Positions 13,501 through 31,835 of a DNA stretch of 64,000 bases are shown piece after piece. The DNA lies in contig NC_046616.1 of assembly GCF_900324465.2 (NCBI RefSeq), positions 22,253,095 to 22,317,094 of the forward strand, given 5' to 3'. The notes under the pieces were generated by a model, which was not told the DNA's origin, ran no database searches, and saw only the letters and a program-made list of their open reading frames with translations. Position numbers and translations under genes: made by a program. Source of the stretch: Anabas testudineus (lineage: Eukaryota > Chordata > Actinopteri > Anabantiformes > Anabantidae). Each line of letters begins with the position of its first letter. Positions within the stretch are counted from its first letter, which is position 1.

Positions 13501-16500
13501 TTAAACAGTGTTAAATAAAACAGTTCATTTACACCATATCTATAATCACAGAAGACTGTTTTAATGACTTGGAGGCCAAAAACAAAATTTGGAGCATTGT
13601 TTGATTAATTGTCTGTGTATTTACCCTTTCAGATTCTTTTAGTGGTTTTGAAGGGTTGTTGAAATGGTGCCAGAAAAACACAGCAGGTTATGAGAATGTG
13701 AATATAACAGATTTTACCCAGTCGTGGAGGTCCGGGCTAGCACTGTGTGCGCTCATCCACCATTTCAGACCACTGCTCATGTGAGTCATTCTCTTGGTTT
13801 TTTTCACCTGAAAATGCAGCGAAGTCGGTCATTTTCTGTGTTTTACATCAGACTAAAGCCAAAAACGAATCACATGCACACACCATAATGTCTGTTCATC
13901 TTGTTCCTGGTTTATTTGTGCCATAGACCATCGTTGTTGTCCAGAAACAATTAACATTAATCAGTAAGGCACAGTGCACTAGATGAAATGTTTCTTTGTT
14001 ACTAAACACATGAGTTCCAAAGGCTCAGAAGGACCATCACATTAACAGCCTCTGGCTCCTTCTTTTTAAAGTCAAGGTCACATTTTCTGTAATGGGAATT
14101 ATTGAAAATAGTAACATATAGATAATGACCAAACTTATCCTTTGATGAAATACTGCACATGCTGTATAATTACATGGTAGTTTAATGGTTTGATTTGGAC
14201 AAGTTAACATCATTTATATTGTACTCATTTTAACTAAAAGAAATCTCGGCTAGCCACACATTAATAGAAAGCAAATGTAAGAGATCATCTGTATTGCAAT
14301 TTCTCCCCAGTGACATGACCGCGCTGGATGAGTCCAACGCCATTCACAACAACCAAATGGCCTTCAGTATCCTGGAGAAGGAGCTGGGCATCCCACCTGT
14401 CATGTCTCCCAGCGACCTGGCCAACAGTGTTCAGATAGACAAGTTATCCATGGTTCTTTATCTCACCCAGGTCCAAAATGCATTCACCATGCCAGCAAAA
14501 GGTAAATATCTTGGCATGTAGGCAAAGAAAACTTAATTGCTGATTGATCTGATATATTCTGAAGATAGCCATTAGCAACAGCAGCATCAATCTTATGTAA
14601 CTCGGTTGCTTAGACACTGCACAGCATTAGCATCATCTTAAAAGGGTCAAATATCCTCTTACTGAAATGTGTTGGTTGTTGAAAAGCTATCAAATCAGTG
14701 CTGTCTCTTTAAGAGAATATTACCCAGAATTCATTGGGCTTAAGTGGCTAGTGCTGTCCTCGGAGCCAGCCTCTGCTGGTTGTGCTGCTCTCCTGCAGTA
14801 AGCCAGCCCAGCAGCAGACAGAGCAAATAGTCACGGTGTAGAGCTGGATTTTTGGGGTCTAGCATCTCTTAAAGGAAGATTTATTTTAGTGCTGGAGGAG
14901 GCTTTTCACCGAGCTATTTGTAGCAGAGGCATTTGTGCCCTATCGTGAGGAGTTTGTGCCTAGCATTTGTAGATACTGAATGAGCAGAAGTGGGTGTGAT
15001 ATACGCTCTCCCTGTCTGTGATGCTGTGCTGCCCTGCTTGGGATCTGCTGACTGATGTGCAGGTAGGAGGGAGCTGTCATTCACCGGTAACCTTATCTGA
15101 ATGATGACGGAAGTTGGTGGTCAGAGCTGATGCTAAACAGTTTTTATGGATTGACAAATTAAGCTGTCGCTGCTGTGATGTTACTAAAATTGCAAAAGAA
15201 AGATTATTCATATTTAAGTATCCAACAAATAAGAACCTACCTCAAAGATGATTTAAACAAAGGTCCAGACAGAATATTTTAAGCAGAAATTTACAAAGGT
15301 GCAAGTAGGTCGACATTAACATTAAAGTGTCTTTTGTCAAATAAACTGAATCAGATGCATGTGCCTTTCTGACATTATTCTTCTAATATATATATATCTC
15401 CTATTCGTTACAGAGCCTGCAAGCTCCGTGCCATCGCCCAAGTCTCTGTCTCTTGCACGGACACAGTCAGCTATCTTTTTCCTGAACAAGCTGAAGCACA
15501 ACTCTCTGCAACGACGCAAGGTACATCCACTGAGTTCACTGTTTACACAGCACAAAGACATTTTGATAAAGATATTTTTACAGCCAGGGTTCACGTCGGG
15601 GCCTTCAGTCTGTGCTCTTGTGACTGTGAGTCAGAGTCTGTCGTTTCATTGTTTAGGGGCACTGTGTTAGGTGCTATTCTAAGCAAAGTGGTTTCAAGTT
15701 AGCCATTAAAATGATCTAATCCTGTGTTTTGGATTGTCGCATAATCAGGTCATGTGATTTTCTCTACAGGAAAAGTTGTCTGAGAGACGAGCAAGGATGG
15801 GAGATGAAGACAATGTGAGTTGTGTTCAAATTGAATTCACCTAATTTTTCATTAATGCAAATCTAAACTTCAGTGGTTAATGTTACTGAACCAAACTTTT
15901 CCTCAGACGGTGGTGCCTCCTGTGTCCCCTGAGCATATTGCTACACCTGATCCTGCTCCTCCTCTTCAGCCCGAACCTGAACCCGAACCTGTACCTGAAC
16001 CTGAACCTGAAACAAATACTTGTGTGTCAATAACAAACAGTGAGGAGTGTTACTTCTGTGGTCAGAGGGTCTATGCGCTGGAGCGCATCAGTGCTGAGGG
16101 CAAGTTCTTCCATCGAAGCTGCTTCACCTGCCATCAGTGCGGCATCACACTCAGACTGGGTGGATATGCCTTCGACCAGACTACAGGTGTGTACCTGATG
16201 GGTAAATGGTTTTATGTTTTCAGTCACTAGTGTGACACAGACACCTGTTCAGTGTTGCTGTAATTGTCAGCAGGTATACATTTGGGTTCAGCTTGGTTCC
16301 TGGTTTGTTGTCGTCTTTTTTTAGCAGCCTTGTTTGCTAATTTACCAGTCCTCAACTGAAGCACTTAATAATGTGTTTATGAGTATAAAGCACTTGTATT
16401 TCTGGTTTCAACAGATGTCATACCTGTGGTATGACGTGTTTCAGCCGCAATAAGTGAAACACTTTATTATTTATTTATTTGTGTGATTATTAATTTGAAT

Positions 16501-19500
16501 TTGAATTGAGATCCTTTTCATTGGGGGCTCAATTCACATTGGAAAGGCATTACTCATTTAAGAAAAGAGCAGGGGCTTTCTTTGGCACACCAACAACATT
16601 AACTTGACTATGACTTTTCAATTCCTTTTATTGTTTTCATCTGTGATACCTCCTCAGGGAGGTTCTACTGTGAGCCACACTCAGAAGAGCTGGAGCTGGG
16701 GAATGAGGCTGAAACATCTTATGAGGTGGGTCACTGAACAGAACAGATGTAAACCATTCTGTTGCTTGCTGCTGATGACTCCATGTTGAATTCCTGTGAG
16801 CCTAATACTTGTGTTACATAATCTTCTGTTGCATGATTTGTCATCTTTCTGCACCGTGATGTCAGCAGCAGTTATGCAGCACTAATGAGTGTTTGTTTCA
16901 AAACATATGCAGTCTGTGGGCCAATTCATGCCAAACAAGACATTTGTCTTCTATCTTTGCATTTTAAACTTCTTTGTTCTTTATCTATTCAGCTTAGTGA
17001 AAGAATTCACAAAGGGGCAAATGAGGAGAATGGGCTTTCCAGTGATGATTATACACCATCTCCATCAGATGAAGAGTATGAGCACACTTTGGACTGTAGT
17101 TCAAAGTCACATATACCACGTGGACAGGACCATATTCTTGAGTCCAAGGAAGAGACCCAGGAACCACATGAATTGAAAGCTCCCACAGATCCTAAAATTG
17201 AGGTAGTAGCACCTACGGATGAGAAGACAGTGGAACCTCTTCCGACAGTGCCCTACCCAGTCCCAAAGCCCCGTCTCTCTCGACAGACAACCCCCAACTC
17301 TGAGCCCTCTCCTCCAGTAGCCAGACCTCGCACAGTCCACATTTTCACCCCTACAACTCCAGAACATCAAACCTTTCCAACCCCTGCAAGCGAGATTCCC
17401 AAGGCAGTGCTAGACTCCCATCCTAAGCAATCGCTACGGAAGCTTCAGCTGACAGCTGAGGAGAAGAGCCAGTTGGTGAATCTTCACAGTTTCAGTGCAG
17501 ACTCTGACTCAGAAACCCCTGGTGGATCCTCATCGTGCTCCTCTTCCTCTGCAACAGCAGGGGGTCCCAGCCATCCTAAACCAGAGGGCCAAGATGGGCA
17601 AGAAGAGGATGGCTACTGGAGTGGGAGCACTGCTAGTAACTACAGAGAGAAGAGGCATCATCGACGTGGCATTAGGAAAAAAGAGTTGCTGAGCAGACAG
17701 ACCAGAGTACGATCCAAGTTTTCCCCATGGAATCTCTCGTCCCCAAGGATCAGCAGAGACACACGGCTCAGTGTTCTCATTAATCACCCAGGGAGAGTGG
17801 GTAAGTTGAAGACTCATCTCTGCTGTGATCATTTGGTGAAGAAATATGTTTGCAGACAATGGCGACCACTTTTCTGGGGGGTTTTGGGTCCATTTAGGTT
17901 TATTGTAATTATGTTGCATTTTTCCACAGAAACCACATTCAGTCATGCTCACAGTCCTTCCGAAGAGGGTGTTGATGGAGATGATGATGATGACGACGAC
18001 GACGATGAGATGTTTGAACGAGATATTGACTTATATGATGAGAAAGTAAGAAGAGGAATGGAGCTGACATTTTTATTTTACTTGATACTGAGCTGCTACA
18101 TTTTGCAGTACACTCACAATAATGGCACATTACCTCTAGTTTCAGATAGTGCCATCAGACCCTGTAGAAGCTGAGAAGCTGGAGTTGATGAAAATGAGGA
18201 CGCTGGAGCGTCAAGCCAAGATGAGCGAATTACAGCGACTGCGCAAAGCACAGGTCTGTCTCTCTCTGTCACAGAGTTAAGATGCTTTGTTGATCTGCAC
18301 TAAAGTTATATATGAACACAACTTTAGTGCTTTTCATAGTTTTGTCTGTTTTCAAAATATTTGCTGTATGTTAAAGTTATAATCCTTATGATTTCAGCCC
18401 TGGCTAATTTGGTGACACTTGTGGTTACCATGGCAACAACAAATGTGGTTTAATACCGCAGACCACAGCAGTCTGGGGGTGGCAAACACTTCTTTAGCAG
18501 CTATATACTTTGACAGAAATACCTCAGTTTATAGCACAAATAAACTGGAGTTTTAATAAAGATGTTGGTAATAATCTGACTTTCACATTGTGCTATGAAC
18601 AAGCACAGTGCTTTAAACAGTTTACAGTATTGCTGGATGACAGTACCTGCTGCTTTGTGTTAGGTTTACATCTTGTATATGTAAGGGTAATTTTTGCATG
18701 AAATGGTGAATGCCATCACTATATTAAAAAGTACTCATATAGATTTCTTCTAAATGTAAAATATTATTATTATTATTATTAACAAATAAAAAAGCAGAGC
18801 ATATATACTACTATGAATGCAATTTTGATAGATGAAAAAATGTTTGAATTTGAAGCTTTTCTAACCTTTTCTTTGCGGGTAACAGTCGATCCAGAGGAGA
18901 CTCGAGGAGATTGAGGTGAACTTCAAAGACTTGGAGGGCAAAGGTGTTGTGCTGGAACAAACTCTGCGTGGTGAGGAAGGTAAGAACCCCATGTTAATAC
19001 CCTTAGTTTTTAAATTCCATTACAACAAAGTCTCCTTTTTTTCTATTTTGGAGATTTTTGATAAAAAGACTGATTTTATGTCACCGTGTAATCAAAAGCA
19101 GGGTGCTGTGCTGGCAGACATGAGTTGCTGTTGATTTTTAACGACTCCTTGGCAAATAGTTTTGCAAATAAACACCAGGAGTTTCCAAAAAGCTCAATAT
19201 AATGAGCACTAGAACTACTGCACTACAAATACTGTACTGAATGTACAGAGGCTTCAGAAAGTAGCTAGAGCCCTTCACTTGTTGCTCACTATATTGTGTT
19301 GTATAGTTAATTTTTGAATGGCTAAAATGTAGTTTAAGTCTAGACTAAATACTGTGTAAAACAATCTGAAAACATGTTTTAGAAATGAGTAACTGAGCCT
19401 TGATCAGACAGCACACCAAGAAGCCAGTGAACACTTTAACTAAAAGCTTTTTAGCAGACACACTCACACATGAATGTTCATGGTCAAATGCACAATATGG

Positions 19501-20580
19501 CATATTGTTCCATTACACTATAATCACAATTTCCATACAGAACCTCTTCCTTTTTTTTTTTCTTTTTATTACTTTACATAGGCACAAAGATTTTCAACAC
19601 TGTATCTTTCCACTTGCAGGCAGCAGCGACTCTGCTGATGCAATTGAGCAGTGGATCCAACTTGTCCATGAGAAGAATGCGCTGGTTTCTGAGGAGTCCG
19701 ACCTCATGGTGGCGTAAGTGTACCCAATATAATGGCTCACTTGTAAATTTAAATAGTGATCCACAGTAAGAGCCTGTGTAGTTAAACTGAAATAGACCAG
19801 AGCTTTTGTGCAGATGAAAAGTGACTCGCTAACATCAACAGCAGCAGACCTCAACCTAAAAACACTGCGCTATTTGTTCTCACCAAACAGCAATCATGTC
19901 CTCTACACTCAATAGAGTCAGACTCTATTTGCCATGTGTCCTTATAGTAGCCTGCAGCTCCAGCAAGCTGCAGTGTTGACTAGGCTAAGCTGTGACGTTT
20001 GATTTCTCCCTCAGGTCTCGACAGCTGGAACTGGAAGACAAGCAGAGCATGTTGGAGTTGGAGCTCAGGAAATATATGGAGATGAAAGGTGCACACATCC
20101 AAACCTTTACTGTTGCAATGTCTTTGTTGATTGCAATGCAGTTAAAGAGGGCAACCCAACCGGTCAATAGTTTTGTTTATGGAAATCCCATTTCCAAAAA
20201 GTGGGCGTTTGGTGCGAAGAATAGAAAACCTGCCAGCAGAGGGTGCTAATATAATACTGGCTCCTCCAGTTCTCAGAACTCTCCAGAACTTTAAAGTTTG
20301 CATGATGTAGTCGTTGATTCATGTTCTTACAAATATATAGATTGCAGCCACTTGAAATGTTCAAATGTGTTTTGTTTGTCTGGCAGACAAGACACCGGAG
20401 CAGCAGGCGGAAGAAGAGCGGATCCTTCAGCAGATGATTGAGGTGGTGGACATGAGGGACTCTCTGGTGTCGTTTCTGGAAGAAAAGAGGCTGAAGGAAA
20501 TGAGCGAGGAGCAAGAAGCTTTCTCCATCATGGAGGCCAAGCGACACTCGAAGGCAGGAGCTCAGGTCCACTGGGCATAA
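7531..20580 (+). CDS. mical1: MICAL1, [F-actin]-monooxygenase (23 coding exons)
   Basis: MICAL1 is a flavin monooxygenase that oxidises actin methionines and disassembles filaments; its C-terminus binds Rab GTPases. Exons: 7531-7788, 8147-8354, 9568-9675, 9855-9950, 10124-10279, 11029-11129, 11384-11641, 12392-12507, 12886-13012, 13373-13451, 13633-13780, 14311-14501, 15414-15520, 15770-15814, 15907-16186, 16658-16725, 16993-17800, 17930-18045, 18146-18253, 18886-18979, 19620-19713, 20015-20088, 20387-20580. They sum to 3834 bases, in frame, giving 1277 aa (human 1067). Domains: FAD monooxygenase (GAGPCG at about 91, [21 protein letters not shown]), CH at about 503-610, LIM at about 714-770 (CYFCG...[12 protein letters not shown]), a Ser/Pro-rich linker, an acidic run, and a C-terminal coiled-coil bMERB domain from about 1090. 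The start MASQ aligns with human MASP. An acceptor at 7488-7489 implies upstream 5' UTR exons. AATAAA at 21679 probably ends the mRNA. Confidence 0.96.
14640..15100 (+). other. Unexplained GC-richer block inside mical1 intron 12
   Basis: Within an AT-rich intron this stretch is richer in G+C and ends with a donor-like GATGTGCAG followed by gtaggagg near 15062. I see no long frame, and the flanking coding exons 12 and 13 join in frame without it. It may be an alternative non-coding first exon, an old repeat, or nothing. Confidence 0.2.
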
Positions 20581-21705
20581 GGCTTCTTGCACACACATCC
20601 TCAGCATGAACGTGTTTGAACTGCACAGGACAGTATATGCTGTCCACTCTATGTGAGACTCGCTGCTTTCAGACCTGGAACCTGAAACGTAATTTTTGCA
20701 AAAGCCAAAGATGATAGAGCATCGTTGTGGAGGTTTAACCACCACAAGTGGTCCCTCAGTAATTAGGATGAAGAGTTCAGGCTTATAAGCCAGAGGCTGA
20801 ATGACTGTCAGTTGCAATTCCCCCCGTAGAGGGAGACATAAGCCTGGAGATCTGAGGCTATGTGTTGATGCGTCTAGCAACTCTCCAGCAGAACTGTGCC
20901 TGCTGGGAGAGTGGAGGCTCCACAGCATACCATAATGAAAGAAATCTTTAGTGTCAACTGCGTTATCGAAACACCACACTGCAGATAATCATCATTAGCC
21001 TCTGACTGGCCTGGCTTTGTGTTAGTAGAGGGAAACGAGCAGTCAGGCAGGCCTTAGCCTTGGAGACTGATCCTGCTTACAACACAGGACAGATAGTGTT
21101 TTTGATGATAGTTGGGTTTTTATGTTTAATTTACCTATGTCATTATAGATAATTTCTCCCGTGCACAAAGACATAACATACAGTGGATATCATAAATCTC
21201 TGTTTGGTATTTGTATACTGAATTGAACTGAGAGAGGTAAAAAAAAAAAAGATGTAAAGTATTACAGCTAATTATTGATAAATTCCTTTTCTGATCCAGT
21301 TTCTATTTATGAATGTTCATGCATTTTGTAGCACTTCCTGCTCTTCACCACATCCTTCCCTGATAGCGTGTTGGACAGTTAATCTCAGGGGTTGATAGTT
21401 CAGTCCTCTAGGACCAGATTAGGGTTTTCACCTATGGCCTTCAACAACTTGGCTGCTTTTTAAGGGAATGTGGGGGGAACGAAAGCGAGAGAACAAACTA
21501 GACCGGTTTGTTTTTTTATAAACAACGTTGTTTATCACTTGCGGGTGTTTTTATTCATGTGCTAGCAGGATAGCCAACATCAAGATGAAAACCAGTTTGC
21601 TGTTGGTGAAAAGGAGCCTTACATAGTCATTGTACTGCTGCCATTGTGTGCCACCTGGACGGTACTTCACAGTATATCAAATAAAGATCACGCACTTTGA
21701 TGTTT
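20581..21705 (+). other. mical1: mical1 3' UTR
   Basis: The sequence follows the stop at 20578-20580 and contains one clear AATAAA at 21679-21684, with no splice sites or coding potential that I recognise. The expected cleavage site is about 15-25 bases further on. Confidence 0.7.
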
Positions 21706-21966
21706 TAGCTTTTGTCTTTTGATAATGCATTGAAGTCCTCTTAGGTGTAATTAATGTGTCCCTGGTGTGCTCAGATGTTTTGCATGTTACTGCAGCGTTG
21801 TCCTAACCTTGGACATGTGTGCTGTTGTTATTAACACAGATTGGCCTCTGCTGCCATCATAACTACAACCTCTAGAGCGCACACTTGTCCTTGTAGATGA
21901 TCACAAAACAGCTACAAACATAAACACTGCTGCCGTTCATTGTGACAAAGCTGAAATTGGTATTCA

Positions 21967-22100
21967 GATTGCTTACTGTACTTAAGTAAAAGTACAACAT
22001 CCTACTCCAAGTAAAACCATGTATTACATTTTTTACCCTAGACATTAGACATACACAGGTTCCAAATGCAGAAGTAAAAGTATTTATTAAACAGACGTAC
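21967..22100. repeat. Fragment of the dispersed 'taagtaaaagta' repeat
   Basis: CTGTACTTAAGTAAAAGTAC with a following AGAAGTAAAAGTATTTATTA segment matches the end region of the family seen at 4490 and 31975. It is short and partial. Confidence 0.5.
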
Positions 22101-24002
22101 CTCATATGTGTGACTTGTTTCTTGGTTCAATGCCTGGCTCTGCCTGACCACCTACCAAAGAGTCCTTCAGCAAGAAATGCTTAACTCCAAGCTGTGTGTG
22201 TGTCTGTGTGTGTGTCTGTGTGTGTCTGTGTGTGTCTAAGGTAGGGTGGTAGGTGGTTGAGACTGAGCTAATACACACTACTTTCCAAACAGTTACAAAC
22301 CACCCAGGTTTAATATATGAAATCCATCATTTAATGAGAATTGTAATCTGCACTAAGGATTATTTCCCTCTAGATAAACAATATGAAGTAAGTAGTACCT
22401 CTAGATTGTACCAAAGTGCAGTAGAGGAAATTCTCGTATCTTGCAAAATGAAATGAACTGAATGCTGACGTTTGTCGGGTCCAGGTTTGATCTTATTAGT
22501 GCTGGTGAAAGTACATCTTGGAAAAACCAAATGCTGCAGTTGTATAAGTGTGTATTTATTTCTCACTGATGAAACTGATACAGGATGCTACTTGGCTGTT
22601 GAGAGGAGCTCAGACAGTGACGTCAGCCTCTCATTCAGCTCTCAGTCAGCTCTTCAATCAGGCTCCTCTGAATCTGCAAACAACGTGTCCGTCTTGGGTA
22701 ACTGATACAGAAAAAAAAATCATTTTACATAACATCATTAACATTTTATGATTTAACACACTTTTCACTGTGGAATTAACAAATCTGATCTTTTAGACTA
22801 CTGATGAATTCCTTTACATTGTGTTCAGACATCACACATGGGAGATAAATGTAACCACAGGTTATGTGAGCACTGTGCAGCGCAGATTACATTCATTTAT
22901 TTAACACTTGATAACATTTTTAATTGAAGGCCTGATGATGTGATGGATATACATGTGTTCTGACACTCTGAATGTCCAGGTTGAATAGGGCACTGATCCC
23001 TTCAGTGTAATCCTATTCATCATTAATGTAGTGGCAGTGGATCGGAGGAGCCTGAGGTGTGTGTGTGTGTGTGTGTGTTAATTGTTTCCCTCTGGAGGAG
23101 AATGGACAGCTTTGTTTTACATCACTTTAATGACATAACTGAAGCGGCGGATAATCCTGCTGGCAGGTGATCACAAGTTCAACCTGATCCTGTTGTTTCT
23201 CCCACAAGCTTGTTGATGATGTAAGATTTCACGAGTCAGGCCTGGTGTCACTGCTTCACCAACCTCTGAAGACACGACACTGGAGGAGGAAGTACTTAGG
23301 ATGTGTAACTAGCAGTTTGCTGCTCTACTCATTTTTACTACTTTGAATACTGTGCCTCCCTTTTATGTTTTTTGCTACACTGAATCAAGGTCAAATTCAA
23401 TCTGCTTTTTTGGCACAAATCAACAGTGAACAGAGAAACACAAAGTAACTGAAAATAATGAAAATATAACGCTGGAAATACTCAAATGCATGACATTCAC
23501 ACTGTAACAGCAAAAGCAGTCATAATAACAGATGGATGGATTAAGTCCAGCCAAGATTTAACATTGACACTTTGTATCTCTTTGCCACTCTCTCATAAAG
23601 CTTTGACTGGTGCAGAAGTTGCTGTATGTGTGTGTGTATATGTATATATACCAACAAAATACCAACATACAAACATTTACAGAACAGAATATTCAGTATA
23701 GTTTCAGTTTATATAAACATAAGAATAACACCTGGAATGGAAGGTGACCAGGACAACCTCTTGCACCGGTATCCATGAAACCATGATGAGTCAGTCCAGC
23801 TACTACATACATACTTCGGCATAGCACAGGCGGAATTATTTAGTGTCCTTGGAGTTTGTGTCCATGGACAGAGAAGGTCAACCATGTGAACAACATGAGC
23901 TGTAAACATGTTCTCTCTGCACAGCTCCATATGTGGCATCTAAAATGAGCACATAATGCAGATTAATACAGGAGCTTATATAAGCTTTTAATAGGTATTA
24001 AT

Positions 24003-24345
24003 AGATATCAGAGGTGGCAGAAATAGTGGCAGTACTCAGTGCAAGTACGTGTCTAAAAAATACCTTTCTGCTGAAATCTAAAATGTTAGTAGTCAGGCTT
24101 CAAGTGCTCGTGCTGAATGATATATAGAGTCTTTTTTTACTGGATTAGAATTGTTGATGCATTAATATGTAGACACCACTAGTGGTGCAGCTGACAGTAA
24201 GAGCTGAGTGACTGATGAAAGTAAAATGTACATATAAATGGAACTGCACCAGTCAAGTGCAAGTACATTAAAACTGTCCTTAAAGTGAGATTGTGTGGTT
24301 TCTGTGGTATTGTATTTACTGAAGTACATGATCTTAGTACTTCTC
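24003..24345. repeat. Diverged copy of the dispersed 'aagtac' repeat
   Basis: The left end has AGAGGTGGCAGAAATAGTGG and GTACTCAGTGCAAGTACGTG; the right end has AAGTGCAAGTACATTAAAAC and a closing GAAGTACATG. Order and motifs match the family at 4490 and 31975, but divergence is high. Confidence 0.45.
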
Positions 24346-24861
24346 ACATCACTGGAATATTGAACCATTTTAGACCTGATGACGCCTTGTTAGTTAGGGT
24401 CATATCAGTGTTCTTTGATGCTCTGGCCATGCCTGCTTTTCAAAATAAAAGTCCATCTCCACTGGTGCTGACAAGCTTGGACCACACTGCTCTTTCCGTT
24501 CAATACACAAACCTGGAAGCTGAGTGGGAAGATGGAGAATGCAGCAGCAGCAGGAGCAGCAGCAGCAGGAGCAGCAGCCTGACCTGATGTCTGTGCTCAA
24601 GCTTCAATGAGCACCTGTGAGACTGTCAGCCCCTCCCCTCGTCTTTCCCCATGGATGTAATCTCTGACGTGACAACAGGTCTTTGTAAGGTCCCAGACAA
24701 AGTAATCAGTCCAGACCTCGGCGAGCTTTTGGCAGGAGAGTCAGAGCAGAGCTCCTCCGGCGCAGAGTCTCTAGGTAAGTCCCAGCCTGAGTGTGAATGA
24801 ACGAATGTCTTCTTCAGAGAGTCAGTTACTTGGACCTGAGCAGTCCCAGCAGCAGCAGCTG

Positions 24862-24946
24862 CATAGTCCAGTGTCCATAGTCCAGTGTCCATAGTCCAGT
24901 GTCCATAGTCCATAGTCCAGTGTCCATAGTCCAGTGTCCATAGTCC
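24862..24946. repeat. 14-base minisatellite
   Basis: Perfect or near-perfect tandem copies of CATAGTCCAGTGTC run through this interval. Three full units are followed by a 7-base partial unit (CATAGTC) and then further full units. The shortened unit shows slippage or unequal exchange within the array. Confidence 0.9.
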
Positions 24947-25408
24947 GTGCTGCGTAATTTATATTCTGCGCGTAATTTGGGCAGTTTGGGAGTTTTTTAT
25001 TTAACACTGAGCATCATTTCAAGTCCAAACGTGCTTGCATTAGATATCGTCTCTGGTGAGAGAGCAGCCAGCTCCGAGCTCGATGTGAGTATGTGCTTTA
25101 CCGCAGAGGGATCTTTCTGTCGATGCCGCAGCCAACAACTCGGTCCCGCTGGACGAAAAGGAGGCTGCGTGCACCGCTGACCAGTGTTAGCGAGGCTGGT
25201 GCTGTGGAAGCTCTATGTAGATAAATGGTGCAAATGTAAATACATTGCATTGTGCATTTGGATCAGTGCTGCAGGGTCTGACTGTGCGAGGCACTTTTGC
25301 AGACGCACTCCAGCATTCAGTGTGCGCGTCTCTGCAGTCAGAGAACAGCTGACAGGCTGCGATCGCCTGCTGAGTCGCATCTTCTAACAGCAACACAGTG
25401 AGGTGGTG

Positions 25409-25444
25409 AAGGAAGGAAGGAAGGAAGGAAGGTAGGAAGGAAGG
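25409..25444. repeat. GGAA microsatellite
   Basis: About nine GGAA/GGTA units lie in a row. Such runs are also potential ETS-factor sites, but nothing here shows that they are used. Confidence 0.85.
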
Positions 25445-25510
25445 GCTGCGGGGTAAAAAAGTGCAAGAATATGTGGGCATCAGACCCTCACGGCTCACCA
25501 GTGTACGATC

Positions 25511-25518
25511 TGACGTCA
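25511..25518. promoter_or_regulatory. Perfect palindromic cAMP response element upstream of camk1g
   Basis: TGACGTCA is a full consensus CREB/ATF site about 770 bases upstream of the camk1g start codon, followed within a few bases by TTTGACG. It lies near a GC-richer region that probably holds the promoter. Whether it is in the promoter or in a first intron is unknown. Confidence 0.4.
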
Positions 25519-26287
25519 TTTGACGAATTTAGGAGTATTTTTCCTTCAATACCTACTCAACAGGTACATTTATGTCATAGCTGAGGCCTAAGGTTTAAAT
25601 ACTTGGCCGTTCTCCAGTATTTAGACCTGTCACAAGGTCAGGTCCCCAGATCAAGAGTTAGTAATCCCTTATATAAGAGAAAAGACACCAAACTGGGTAA
25701 CCTGTTCATTTAAAGTGTCCCTAATCCTCCTCTGTACCTTCAGTTTGATTGGATTAGTTTTTTTTCCCCAGCTTTCTAATCCTTCTACATGTTCATTATC
25801 TAAGTCAAGACTTCACTTTACAGAAAAAAAGGTTTAGTTTGATGATTAGTTTAGTTTCTGAACTAATCATCACACCCCATCACATCCCTCCCCCTCCTCA
25901 TTTCACATCCTTGACATGTCTTTGACCTTATTCATGCATAGCAGTGACATCCAGTGTCATCTGGCCTCGGTGCAGGGTGGGCCAGGCCTGGCACTGCTGT
26001 GTGCTAGTTACAGCACAGATTAGTGCGCATACAGACTCATGTCTATGTCATCTGCTACGTCCTCCTGCAGACAGTCTGAGCAGCGCAGCAGACACAATAA
26101 CCCTCACACCTGCTTTCTCAGGACTCTTCTGTAGTCCCAGAGGACTTTCTGTTTATGATTAGGATGATAAGCGAGTCTGGACATCTAGTCAGGATCATTA
26201 CTGCTGTGGAACGTTCAGGTTAAGTGACATCTCATCTCTTCTTTCTCCTGAATTGTCCAAGAAATCCCTGTTGAAGCGTCTGCAGAC

Positions 26288-31835
<5,548 letters not shown>

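Larger units (their letters stand above)
21706..26270. other. Spacer between mical1 and camk1g coding regions
   Basis: No coding exon was recognised on either strand. The stretch contains TGTGTGTC microsatellites near 22194-22240, a GT run near 23059-23079, two partial copies of the dispersed 'aagtaaaagta' repeat, a 14-base minisatellite at 24862-24946 and a GGAA run at 25409-25444. A GC-richer part at about 24650-25520 includes a donor-like TCTCTAG followed by gtaagtcc near 24773 and a perfect CRE at 25511. The camk1g promoter and non-coding first exon probably lie there. Confidence 0.45.

Noticed and set aside
17530-17952. 140-codon reverse-strand frame
   Set aside because: It is the shadow of the 808-base mical1 linker exon and the next intron.
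20164-20979. 271-codon reverse-strand open frame
   Set aside because: It is antisense to the last mical1 exon and 3' UTR. Composition is not protein-like and no motif or family is visible.
22472-22751. Ser-rich frame (VERSSDSDVSLSFSSQSALQ)
   Set aside because: It is open by chance in two frames, with no recognisable protein and no clear splice sites. It was considered as a stray exon between mical1 and camk1g and dropped.
24400-24600. Cys/Ser-rich reverse frame (SGCCSCCCCSCCCC)
   Set aside because: It is produced by a CAG/AGG-type trinucleotide patch near 24540, not a cysteine-rich peptide gene.
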